Positions 1-6,836 of a stretch of 11,102 nucleotides of DNA are shown here, piece after piece. Location of the stretch: the NCBI GenBank assembly GCA_035632555.1, contig DASQGO010000145.1:1-11102 (forward strand), read 5' to 3'. Within the stretch, counting starts at the first letter, position 1. Every line of letters begins with the position of its first letter. Below the pieces are notes generated by a model that was given only the letters and a program-made list of their open reading frames with translations, did not search any database and was not told where the DNA came from. Made by a program: the position numbers and the translations under genes. The DNA comes from 2-02-FULL-62-14 sp035632555. Lineage in GTDB: Bacteria; Nitrospirota; Nitrospiria; Nitrospirales; Nitrospiraceae.

Positions 1-1058
1 TGCGAGCGCCGGATTCCAACTACCTGCCCGGTCCGGACGATATCTACATTTCCCCCTCGCAAATCCGCCGTTTCAATCTGAGAACCGGCGACATCGTGTC
101 CGGCCAGATTCGCCCGCCAAAAGAAAGCGAACGTTACTTCGCGCTCCTGAAAGTCGAGAAGGTCAATTTTGAGGAGCCGGAGGTCGCACGGGACAAGATT
201 CTGTTCGACAACCTCACGCCGCTGTATCCCGAAGAGCGGATCAAGCTGGAATTCGATCAGGAAGAATATTGCACGCGGATCATGGAGCTCATCACCCCGA
301 TCGGGAAGGGGCAGCGTGGATTGATCGTTGCGGCCCCCCGGACCGGCAAAACCATGCTGCTTCAAGCCATCGCCCGCGCCATTCTGAAAAATCACCCCGA
401 AGTCACGCTGATCGTGCTGCTGATCGACGAGCGGCCGGAAGAAGTCACCGACTGGCAGCGGCAGGTCAAGGCCGCCGAAGTCATCAGCTCCACGTTCGAC
501 GAGCCGGCCCAGCGCCACGCGCAGGTGGCCGAGATGGTCCTGGAAAAGGCCAAGCGTCTCGTCGAGCACAAGCGGGACGTCGTCATTCTGCTGGACAGCA
601 TCACCCGGCTGGCCCGCGCGTATAATACGATCGCGCCGCCGAGCGGCAAGGTGCTCTCCGGCGGTCTGGACTCCAATGCGCTCCAGCGCCCGAAGCGGTT
701 CTTCGGCGCCGCCCGGAACATCGAGAACGGCGGGAGCCTGACGATCATGGCCACGGCCCTGGTGGACACGGGCAGCCGCATGGACGCCGTGATCTTCGAA
801 GAATTCAAGGGCACCGGCAACATGGAAGTCCATCTGGACCGCCGGCTGGCCGACAAGCGGATCTTCCCGGCGATCGACATCAGCCAGTCCGGCACCCGCA
901 AGGAAGAGCTGCTGGTGGACAAGGACCGGCTCAACAAGATGTGGATTCTCCGGAAGGTGCTCAGTCCGCTGGGCACGATGGAGGCCATGGAGTTCCTGAT
1001 CGACAAGATCGGCGGGAGCAAGACCAACCAGGAATTTCTGCAGTCAATGAACAGATAG
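1..1058 (+). CDS. rho: Transcription termination factor Rho (5' end cut off by window edge)
   Basis: Rho is a homohexameric RNA-dependent ATPase/translocase that binds nascent RNA and releases RNA polymerase. The reading frame is open from the first base (first full codon at 3), and about 351 residues are visible. Compared with E. coli Rho (419 aa), the start codon and the N-terminal part are outside the window. The visible part begins in the RNA-binding domain with YLPGPDDIYISPSQIRRFNL. The Walker A loop GLIVAAPRTGKT lies at 318-353, Walker B (VVILLDS, Asp at 594-596) follows, and then come the conserved ALQRPKRFFGAARN, EEFKGTGNMEVHL and SGTRKEELL segments of the Q-loop/R-loop region. The P-loop has Arg-Thr where E. 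coli has Lys-Ala. A GTG at 96 is internal, not the start, because conserved Rho sequence continues upstream of it. The stop is followed after 21 bases by rpmE. Identification is certain from the motifs. Confidence 0.98.
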   Translation, partial: RAPDSNYLPGPDDIYISPSQIRRFNLRTGDIVSGQIRPPKESERYFALLKVEKVNFEEPEVARDKILFDNLTPLYPEERIKLEFDQEEYCTRIMELITPIGKGQRGLIVAAPRTGKTMLLQAIARAILKNHPEVTLIVLLIDERPEEVTDWQRQVKAAEVISSTFDEPAQRHAQVAEMVLEKAKRLVEHKRDVVILLDSITRLARAYNTIAPPSGKVLSGGLDSNALQRPKRFFGAARNIENGGSLTIMATALVDTGSRMDAVIFEEFKGTGNMEVHLDRRLADKRIFPAIDISQSGTRKEELLVDKDRLNKMWILRKVLSPLGTMEAMEFLIDKIGGSKTNQEFLQSMNR

Positions 1059-1079
1059 AAAGGCGGGGAAAGGACGATC

Positions 1080-1286
1080 ATGAAAAAGGGGATTCATCCG
1101 GTGTACAGAGAGGCCACCATCAGCTGCGCCTGCGGGGCCAAGTTCAAGACGCGCTCGACGGTCGGCGATCTCAAAGTGGACATTTGCTCCCATTGCCATC
1201 CCTTCTTCACGGGTACGCAAAAAATCCTGGACACGGAAGGGCGTGTGGAGCGGTTCAAAAAGAAGTACGCCAAGAAGACGAAGTAA
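1080..1286 (+). CDS. rpmE: 50S ribosomal protein L31, zinc-binding (C+) type
   Basis: This 68-residue protein matches the usual length of bacterial L31, a late-assembling large-subunit protein that bridges to the 30S head. It begins MKKGIHPVY and contains the family hallmark CHPFFTG. The four zinc ligands of the C+ form are visible as C16-x-C18 and C36-x-x-C39, so this is the zinc-containing paralogue rather than the zinc-free, zinc-starvation-induced form (ykgM/ytiA type). The C-terminus is lysine-rich, as expected for rRNA contact. A good Shine-Dalgarno sequence, GGAAAGGA at 1067-1074, lies 5 bases before the ATG, which fixes the start. It sits 21 bases after rho and is followed by a strong intrinsic terminator, so rho-rpmE probably form one transcription unit. 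Confidence 0.97.
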   Translation: MKKGIHPVYREATISCACGAKFKTRSTVGDLKVDICSHCHPFFTGTQKILDTEGRVERFKKKYAKKTK

Positions 1287-1328
1287 GGATGACGCCGATC
1301 GCAAATCGGACGCATTAGCGCATTCACC

Positions 1329-1371
1329 AGAGGGACCCTGCTTCGTTGAGGGGCAGGGTCCCTCTGTTTTT
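1329..1371 (+). terminator. Strong rho-independent terminator after rpmE
   Basis: A 13-bp perfect stem, AGAGGGACCCTGC (1329-1341) with GCAGGGTCCCTCT (1353-1365), encloses an 11-base loop and is followed directly by GTTTTT (1366-1371). This is a textbook intrinsic terminator for + strand transcription coming from rho-rpmE. There is no A-rich tract on the left flank, so it should not work for the opposite strand. It is also the first and only intact hairpin of the three-unit tandem repeat that fills this gap. Confidence 0.93.
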
Positions 1372-1413
1372 ATGACCGGAGTGACGGAGAGAGACAGAAC
1401 ACAATGGAGACAA

Positions 1414-1457
1414 AGAGGGATGCTTGTTCGCTTAGGGGGCAGGGTTCCTCTGTTTTT
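1414..1457 (+). terminator. Second, weakened terminator-like hairpin (repeat unit 2)
   Basis: The left arm starting AGAGGGAT (1414-1421) pairs with GTTCCTCT (1444-1451) through six Watson-Crick and two G-U pairs. A G-G mismatch and two further pairs sit inside. The hairpin is followed by GTTTTT (1452-1457). The loop is larger and the stem much less stable than in unit 1. It could act as a back-up terminator for read-through past the first hairpin, or it may simply be a decaying copy. Confidence 0.55.
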
Positions 1458-1556
1458 GTGACCGGAGTAACGGAAAGAGACGAAACAGAATAGGGGCAAA
1501 GAGGGACGCTCGTTCGCTTAGGGGCAGGGTCTCTCTATAGAGTCAGGCAAAAAGGT

Positions 1557-2666
1557 ATGGCTGAAACGAATACGGCAGAGTCCAGGGAGGCGTTGCTGCT
1601 GGCCAAGTGGGAAGCCACGGCCCGGCGCTACGACGAGCTGACCCATCAGCTCACGGAGCCGTCCGTCCTCAGCCAGCCCGATCAAGTCCGCAAGCTCAAC
1701 AAGGAACGCAGCGACCTGGAAGAGGCCGCGCACCTGTTTGCCGGCTATCAGGCCCTGCTCGCGCACCTGAACGATGCGGAGCAGATGCTCAAGGACGCCG
1801 GCTCCGACGCCGGGCTGAAAGGGCTGGCGACCGAGGAAGTCCGCACGCTTCAGGAGCGGCGGCGCCAGATGGAGGAGCGGGCGACGGAGCTGCTGGTCCC
1901 GAAGGATCCACGCGACGACAAAAACACGTTCGTCGAAATTCGGGCGGGCGCCGGCGGCGAGGAAGCGGCGCTGTTCGCCGGCGATCTGCTGCGGATGTAC
2001 ACGCGCTATGCGGAGCGCAAGCGGCTGAAAACGGAATTGATGGAGGCGGACGAGACCGGCATCGGCGGGTACAAGAACGTGGTCCTGCTGGTCGAGGGCA
2101 AGGGCGCCTACGGCCAGCTCCGGCACGAGAGCGGCGTGCACCGCGTCCAGCGGGTGCCGGCCACGGAAGCCAGCGGGCGCATTCACACTTCGACGGTGAC
2201 GGTGGCGGTGATGCCGGAGGTGGAGGAAGTGGACGTGAACATCAGCCCGAACGACCTCCGCATCGACACCTTCTGTTCCTCCGGCGCCGGCGGGCAGAGC
2301 GTCAACACGACCAAGTCGGCCGTGCGGATCACGCACGTTCCGACCGGCGTCGTCGTGACGTGCCAGGACGAGCGGTCGCAATTGAAGAATCGCGCCAAGG
2401 CCATGCGCACACTGCGCACGCGCATCGTGGAGGCGGAGCGCGAGAAGCAGGACGCCGAAATCGCGCAGCAGCGGAAGTCGCAGGTTGGCACCGGCGACCG
2501 GAGCGAGAAGATCCGGACCTACAACGTTCCGCAGAATCGCGTGACGGATCACCGGATCGGGCTGACGTTGCACAGGCTGGAGCAGGTGCTGGACGGCGAT
2601 ATGGACGAGTTGATCGAAGGCTTGAAAGCCGCGCAGGCGAAGCAGCTGACGGCGGAGGGCTTGTGA
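1557..2666 (+). CDS. prfA: Peptide chain release factor 1 (RF1)
   Basis: RF1 recognises UAA and UAG in the ribosomal A site and triggers peptidyl-tRNA hydrolysis. The 369-residue product has an N-terminal helical domain (about 12-110). The anticodon-like PAT tripeptide at 201-203, within RVPATEASGRIHTS, marks it as RF1 rather than RF2 (SPF). The catalytic GGQ is at 245-247 in SGAGGQSVN, and the C-terminal NVPQNRVTDHRI block is present. E. coli RF1 has 360 residues, so the N-terminus may be a little long. The ATG at 1557 has no well-spaced Shine-Dalgarno: AAAAAGG (1549-1555) ends one base before it. An in-frame TTG (1593) and CTG (1596) follow a much better AGGGAGG (1584-1590), and the second option would begin just before the conserved region. 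I keep the ATG. It overlaps prmC by four bases; its transcription must start downstream of the 1329-1371 terminator, or depend on read-through. Confidence 0.97.
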   Translation: MAETNTAESREALLLAKWEATARRYDELTHQLTEPSVLSQPDQVRKLNKERSDLEEAAHLFAGYQALLAHLNDAEQMLKDAGSDAGLKGLATEEVRTLQERRRQMEERATELLVPKDPRDDKNTFVEIRAGAGGEEAALFAGDLLRMYTRYAERKRLKTELMEADETGIGGYKNVVLLVEGKGAYGQLRHESGVHRVQRVPATEASGRIHTSTVTVAVMPEVEEVDVNISPNDLRIDTFCSSGAGGQSVNTTKSAVRITHVPTGVVVTCQDERSQLKNRAKAMRTLRTRIVEAEREKQDAEIAQQRKSQVGTGDRSEKIRTYNVPQNRVTDHRIGLTLHRLEQVLDGDMDELIEGLKAAQAKQLTAEGL

Positions 2667-3571
2667 GCGTGATGGATCGACAGGTTGCAGGCGGTGCCGT
2701 GACGATCGGCGAACTGACGCGCCGGGGCAAGGTGACGCTCCTGCGCGCCGGCATCAAGCAGGCCGGGCGTGAAACAGGCTGGCTGCTCGAACACGCGTTG
2801 CATCGCACCCAGATCGACCTGCGCGTGAACGACGCGCAGCGGGTGGGGGGCGAGGGGCTGCGCCGCGCGCAGGCGCTGCTGGCCCGTCGCGCGCAGCGCG
2901 AACCGCTGCAGTACCTGCTCGGCACGCAGGAATTTTGCGGGTTGGAATTTGAAGTGGACGCCGGCGTGCTCATCCCCAGGCCTGAAACGGAACTGCTCGT
3001 CGAGGCCGTTATCCGCCGCGCCGGGATTCACCCGCCGGCAGCACGCAGGCCGGTCGTGACGGATGTCGGAACCGGGTCCGGCTGCATCGCCGTGTCGCTC
3101 GCGCGCCGGCTGCCGCTGGCGGCGCTGTACGCGACGGATTGTTCGAAGGAGGCCCTGCGCGTGGCCCGTCGGAACGCGGAGCGCCACGGCGTGGCCGGGC
3201 AGGTGACGTTCGCGGAAGGCGATTTGCTGGCTCCGCTCCACGCGCTCGGGTTGTCCGGACGGGTGGACATCGTGGCCTCCAATCCGCCTTATATCGCCGA
3301 GCGCGAATGGGAGACCCTGCAGCCGGAAGTCCGGCTCTTCGAGCCGCGCATGGCGCTGGCCGGCGGCGACGACGGCCTGGCAGTCTATCGCCGTCTCGTG
3401 CGGGATGCGGCCGATCTCTTGAACGCAGGCGGCTGGTTGATCATGGAAGTCGGGCAAGGGCAGGCGGCATCGGTGTGCGCGCTCATGGACGCGACGGGAC
3501 GGTACGGGACGGCGGAGATTCTGCCGGACCAGGCCGGCATCGACCGGGTCCTCTGCGCGCAGCGGATCTGA
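2663..3571 (+). CDS. prmC: Release factor glutamine N5-methyltransferase (PrmC/HemK)
   Basis: PrmC uses S-adenosylmethionine to methylate the GGQ glutamine of RF1/RF2, here the product of the gene directly upstream. The N-terminal helical substrate-binding domain is followed by IPRPETE (about 104-110, counting from GTG 2663), the SAM-binding loop DVGTGSG (134-140) and the signature NPPY (207-210), which binds the target glutamine. The length is 302 aa from GTG 2663, or 299 aa from ATG 2672, slightly above the 277 aa of E. coli. GTG 2663 is chosen because it gives a 4-base GTGA overlap with the prfA stop and lies 4 bases after GGAGG (2654-2658). GTG 2669 and ATG 2672 are equally in frame and cannot be excluded. 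The frame stays open far upstream, antisense-free but overlapping prfA; that part is a shadow and not coding. murA follows after 6 bases. Confidence 0.95.
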   Translation: MSVMDRQVAGGAVTIGELTRRGKVTLLRAGIKQAGRETGWLLEHALHRTQIDLRVNDAQRVGGEGLRRAQALLARRAQREPLQYLLGTQEFCGLEFEVDAGVLIPRPETELLVEAVIRRAGIHPPAARRPVVTDVGTGSGCIAVSLARRLPLAALYATDCSKEALRVARRNAERHGVAGQVTFAEGDLLAPLHALGLSGRVDIVASNPPYIAEREWETLQPEVRLFEPRMALAGGDDGLAVYRRLVRDAADLLNAGGWLIMEVGQGQAASVCALMDATGRYGTAEILPDQAGIDRVLCAQRI

Positions 3572-3577
3572 GGCGAC

Positions 3578-4876
3578 ATGGACAAGATCGTCATTGCAGG
3601 CGGGCGCCGGTTGCAGGGCGACATCAAGGTCAGCGGGGCGAAGAACGCCGCGCTGCCCATTCTGGCGTCGGTCATCCTGGGCGGCGGCGAATGTACCGTG
3701 ACGAACGTCCCGCGCGTGGTGGACGTGTTCACGATGGGCAAGCTGCTGGGCATCCTGGGCGCGACGGTGAAGACCGAGGGCAACCGGGTGACTATGAAGA
3801 TGGACGCGCTGCGCTCATCTGAAGCGCCATATGATTTGGTCAGAACCATGCGCGCGTCGGTAGTCGTGCTGGGTCCGCTGCTGGCCCGATGGGGCGAGGC
3901 CACGGTCTCGCTGCCCGGAGGCTGCGCGATCGGTTCCCGGCCGGTGAATCTCCACCTGGCGGGGCTGGAAAAGATGGGCGCGACCGTCACGGTCGAGCAT
4001 GGCTACATCAAGGCGCGGGCGCCCCGGTTGAAGGGCTCGCGGATCTGTCTGGATTTCCCGACGGTGACGGGCACGGAAAATCTGATGATGGCGGCCTGCC
4101 TGGCCGACGGAACGACGGTGATCGAGAACGCGGCAAAGGAGCCTGAGATCGTGGATCTGGCGGCGTTTCTCGTCAAGCGGGGCGCGCGGATCGCCGGCGC
4201 CGGCACCGACATGATCACGGTCGAGGGCGTGAAGGAATTGCGCGGCGCCGACCACGAGGTCATTCCCGACCGGATCGAAGCCGGCACCTATCTGACGGCG
4301 GGGGCGATCACCGGCGGCGACGTCTGCGTGAAGGACTGCCGGCCCCAGCATCTGGAAGCGGTGATTGCCAAGCTGCGCGAGACGGGCGCCGAGCTGACGG
4401 AGAGCAAGGAATCGGTGCGGATCAAGGCGCCGACGCGCCTCAAGAGCGTGGACGTGAAAACCTATCCCTATCCGGGGTTCGCGACCGACATGCAGGCGCA
4501 GATGATGGCGCTCATGTGCGTCGCGCAAGGCACCAGCGTGATCACGGAGACCGTGTTCGAAAGCCGATTCATCCACGTACCGGAGCTGCAGCGCATGGGC
4601 GCGGAGATCAAGGTGGACGGCAGCCACGCGGTGGTGGCCGGAACCGCAAAGCTGAGCGGCGCGCCGGTCATGGCGTCGGACTTGCGGGCCAGCGCCGGGC
4701 TGGTCGTCGCGGGACTGGCGGCGGAAGGCGAAACGGAAATCGCGCGGGTCTATCACCTGGACCGCGGCTACGAGCGGATCGAAGACAAACTCAACGGGCT
4801 GGGCGCGGCCATCCGGCGGGTGCCCGGCACAGGCCAGGCCGGCCAGCCAGGCCAGACTGCAAAGGGACGGGCATGA
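3578..4876 (+). CDS. murA: UDP-N-acetylglucosamine 1-carboxyvinyltransferase
   Basis: MurA transfers enolpyruvate from PEP to UDP-GlcNAc in the cytoplasm, the first committed step of peptidoglycan synthesis. The 432-residue product shows the two-domain EPT fold. Visible key residues are K22-N23 in SGAKNAALP, R92, the catalytic C116 in SLPGGCAIGSRPVNLH (equivalent to E. coli C115), D304 in FATDMQAQ, R370 in DLRASA and R396 in LDRGYE. Because the active-site residue is Cys and not Asp, the family rule predicts fosfomycin sensitivity. The core ends near residue 414; about 18 further residues (GTGQAGQPGQTAKGRA at the end) form a low-complexity tail absent from E. coli MurA (419 aa). GAGG at 3570-3573 lies 4 bases before the ATG. 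The stop overlaps the hisG start as ATGA, tying a cell-wall gene to the histidine genes in one transcript. Confidence 0.97.
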   Translation: MDKIVIAGGRRLQGDIKVSGAKNAALPILASVILGGGECTVTNVPRVVDVFTMGKLLGILGATVKTEGNRVTMKMDALRSSEAPYDLVRTMRASVVVLGPLLARWGEATVSLPGGCAIGSRPVNLHLAGLEKMGATVTVEHGYIKARAPRLKGSRICLDFPTVTGTENLMMAACLADGTTVIENAAKEPEIVDLAAFLVKRGARIAGAGTDMITVEGVKELRGADHEVIPDRIEAGTYLTAGAITGGDVCVKDCRPQHLEAVIAKLRETGAELTESKESVRIKAPTRLKSVDVKTYPYPGFATDMQAQMMALMCVAQGTSVITETVFESRFIHVPELQRMGAEIKVDGSHAVVAGTAKLSGAPVMASDLRASAGLVVAGLAAEGETEIARVYHLDRGYERIEDKLNGLGAAIRRVPGTGQAGQPGQTAKGRA

Positions 4877-5553
4877 TTACGGTGGCCCTGTCGAAAGGGA
4901 AACTGCTGGAGCCGGCCGTTGCGCTGTTCAAGAAGGCGGGCTACGCAGGCAAAAGCCTGTCGGCCGACAGCCGGCGGCTGATCATCGAGATTCCCGAGAA
5001 GAGCGTGACGCTCATGATCGTCCGGCCGAGCGACGTGCCGACCTACGTCGAATACGGCGCGGCGGATGTGGGCGTCGTCGGAAAAGATATGCTGCTGGAG
5101 CAGAACCTCGACGTCTACGAGCCGATGGATCTGAAGTTCGGCCGGTGCCGCCTCTCCGTCGCCGCCCGGAAGGGACACGAGGTGCGCGAACGCATGTCCG
5201 CGAAGCTGCGCGTGGCGACGAAATATCCGAACATCACGGAGCGCCATTACAATCAGAAGGGGATTCCGGTCGAGATCATCAAGCTCTACGGATCCATCGA
5301 GCTGGCGCCGGTGGTGGATCTGGCGGACCGCATCGTGGACCTCGTCTCCACCGGCCGCACGCTGAAGGCGCACGATTTGGAGGAAGTCGAGGTGATCGCC
5401 GAGTCCACGGCGCGGCTGATCGTCAACCGGGCCAGTTTGAAATTGAAGCACGACGAGATTGCAGAACTGATGGCGCGACTGAACGGGCGTCGCGCCGGCC
5501 GCCGCACGACCACGCGGCGGGTGCAGCGGGCGAAGAAGCGGAGCACGCGATGA
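4873..5553 (+). CDS. hisG: ATP phosphoribosyltransferase, short (HisZ-dependent) form
   Basis: HisG condenses ATP with PRPP, the first and normally feedback-controlled step of histidine synthesis. The product is 226 aa, with MITVALSKGKLLEPA at the start and the PRPP-binding loop DLVSTGRTL at 156-164. It ends without the C-terminal histidine-binding regulatory domain of long HisG (about 290-300 aa), so it is the short form. In known systems that form works as a complex with HisZ, a HisRS-like subunit, and no hisZ is present in this window. ATG 4873 makes a 4-base ATGA overlap with murA; the same frame is open much further upstream inside murA, but homology starts here. Residues 204-226 are a tail with ten Arg and two Lys that goes beyond the usual short-HisG end. 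The stop overlaps the hisD start by four bases. Confidence 0.96.
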   Translation: MITVALSKGKLLEPAVALFKKAGYAGKSLSADSRRLIIEIPEKSVTLMIVRPSDVPTYVEYGAADVGVVGKDMLLEQNLDVYEPMDLKFGRCRLSVAARKGHEVRERMSAKLRVATKYPNITERHYNQKGIPVEIIKLYGSIELAPVVDLADRIVDLVSTGRTLKAHDLEEVEVIAESTARLIVNRASLKLKHDEIAELMARLNGRRAGRRTTTRRVQRAKKRSTR

Positions 5554-6836
5554 TCAAAATTCTGTCGAGCACGGACAAGGCCTTCAAAACGACGCTGAAG
5601 AAGATCGCCGGGCGGGCGGCCCGGTCGAGCGGCAAGGTGGAGGCGGCCGTCAGGACCATTCTCAAGGCGGTGGAGCGGGGCGGGGATGCCGCGGTGTCCC
5701 GCTACGCGAAAAAGTTCGACCGGGTGTCGCTGAAGCCGCCGCAGTTCCGCGTCAGCCCGCAGCAGATCAAGGATGCCTACTACCAGATCCGCAAGGAGGA
5801 GGGCGACGCCCTGCGCTTTGCGGCGCAGCGGATCATGGCCTTCCACGAGCGGCAGAAGGCCAAGACCTGGATGTACCAGGACAACGGCGCCACGCTGGGG
5901 CAGATGGTCGTGCCGATGGACGCGGTCGGGCTCTACGTGCCAGGCGGCAAGGCGGCCTATCCCTCCTCCGTGCTCATGTGCGCGATTCCGGCCAAGGTGG
6001 CGGGGGTCAAGCGGGTCGTCATGTGCACGCCCGCGCCCAAGGGCGTGATCAGCCCCTACCTGCTTGTGGCGGCGGATATTGCGGGCGTCGACGAGGTCTA
6101 CCGGATCGGCGGCGTGCAGGCGGTCGGCGCGATGGCCTACGGCACCAAGACGATCGCGCGGGTGGATGCGATCGTCGGCCCCGGGAACATCTTCGTCGCG
6201 ACGGCCAAGCGCCTGCTCTACGGCACGGTGGCGCTGGACATGGTGGCCGGGCCGAGCGAACTGCTCGTCATGGCCGACGAGCACGCGAATCCCGTTCACG
6301 TGGCGGCCGATCTGCTCTGTGAAGCGGAGCATGACGAGGAGGCGCAGGTCTGGCTCGTGACGGTTTCGGAGCGGGTCGCGCGCGATGTGGTCAAGCAGCT
6401 CCACGAGCAGGTCAAGCGGCTCAAGCGGGGGCCGATCGTCTCCAAGTCGCTGGCGCGCCACGCGGCGGTGCTGGTTGTGGCGAACATGGACGAGGCGGTC
6501 GGGGTCGCCAACGAGATCGCGCCGGAGCATCTGGCGCTGTCGGCGGAGCGTCCCTTCGACTATCTGGAGAAGATCCGGCACGCGGGCGCGATTTTCCTCG
6601 GGCGGTACACGCCGCCGGCCGTGGCCGACTATGTGGCCGGGCCCAACCACGTGCTGCCGACGGGCGGGACGGCGCGGTTCTTTTCGCCCCTGTCCGTGGA
6701 CGATTACGTGAAGAAGAGCAATCTGATTTCCTACAACAGGGAGGAGCTGGTGCGGGTCAAGGATCACCTGGCGCGCATCGCCAACATGGAGGGGCTCGAC
6801 GCCCACGCGAAATCGATGGAGAGCAGGCTCTCATGA
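5550..6836 (+). CDS. hisD: Histidinol dehydrogenase
   Basis: HisD is a zinc-dependent, NAD-linked enzyme that oxidises L-histidinol via the aldehyde to L-histidine, the last two steps of the pathway. The 428-residue length is normal. The signature IVGPGNIFVATAKRLL starts at about 209 and continues to MVAGPSE (231-237). The catalytic pair E326-H327 is in IAPEHLAL. Zinc-site residues H261, D360 and H419 align with E. coli H262, D360 and H419. The fourth ligand position, Gln259 in E. coli, is Glu258 here (codon GAA at 6321-6323, in LLCEAEHDEE). Glu can still coordinate zinc, so activity is probably kept. ATG 5550 is chosen because homology starts there and it gives an ATGA overlap with hisG; the frame is open upstream inside hisG. 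The stop again overlaps the next start (hisB) by four bases. Confidence 0.97.
   Translation: MIKILSSTDKAFKTTLKKIAGRAARSSGKVEAAVRTILKAVERGGDAAVSRYAKKFDRVSLKPPQFRVSPQQIKDAYYQIRKEEGDALRFAAQRIMAFHERQKAKTWMYQDNGATLGQMVVPMDAVGLYVPGGKAAYPSSVLMCAIPAKVAGVKRVVMCTPAPKGVISPYLLVAADIAGVDEVYRIGGVQAVGAMAYGTKTIARVDAIVGPGNIFVATAKRLLYGTVALDMVAGPSELLVMADEHANPVHVAADLLCEAEHDEEAQVWLVTVSERVARDVVKQLHEQVKRLKRGPIVSKSLARHAAVLVVANMDEAVGVANEIAPEHLALSAERPFDYLEKIRHAGAIFLGRYTPPAVADYVAGPNHVLPTGGTARFFSPLSVDDYVKKSNLISYNREELVRVKDHLARIANMEGLDAHAKSMESRLS

Larger units (their letters stand above)
1329..1536 (+). repeat. Tandem repeat, 85/86-base unit, 2.4 copies, each opening with a terminator-like hairpin
   Basis: Unit 1 is 1329-1413 (85 bases), unit 2 is 1414-1499 (86 bases) and a partial unit 3 is 1500-1536. 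Each begins with AGAGGGA, continues through a TTCG(T/C)T loop region into GGGGCAGGGT, and ends the hairpin with a CTCT arm. Units 1 and 2 then share GTTTTT, GACCGGAGT-ACGGA-AGAGAC and a purine-rich stretch up to CAAAGAGGGA. Unit 3 stops just after its hairpin and runs into the prfA leader. Hairpin quality falls from left to right: perfect in unit 1, wobble and mismatch pairs in unit 2, and no T-tract in unit 3. No open reading frame here looks like a protein. The array fills most of the 270-base rpmE-prfA gap. Whether the unit also occurs elsewhere in the genome cannot be seen here. Confidence 0.88.

Noticed and set aside
1243..1499. Small open frames on both strands in the rpmE-prfA gap (72 codons on +, up to 151 on -)
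   Set aside because: They simply translate the tandem repeats and terminator arms, and they show duplicated nonsense blocks rather than a protein-like sequence.
1518..2573. Long minus-strand open frame opposite prfA (351 codons)
   Set aside because: Its translation is rich in Arg, His, Leu and Ala with no recognisable motif, while the + strand frame is an unambiguous RF1. GC-rich coding DNA routinely leaves such open antisense frames.
1607..2662. Upstream extension of the prmC frame through the whole of prfA, giving an apparent 654-residue protein
   Set aside because: The part before 2663 is Arg/Gly/Ala-rich frame-shadow of prfA. PrmC homology begins only after the prfA stop.
4800..4880. 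Search for a his-leader attenuator or T-box ahead of hisG
   Set aside because: hisG overlaps murA directly. There is no untranslated leader, no run of His codons and no terminator/antiterminator pair.
5286..6806. 506-codon minus-strand open frame opposite hisG/hisD
   Set aside because: It is the mirror of the hisD codon pattern, low in complexity (His/Arg/Asp rich) and without a plausible start or ribosome binding site. hisD on the + strand accounts for the conservation.
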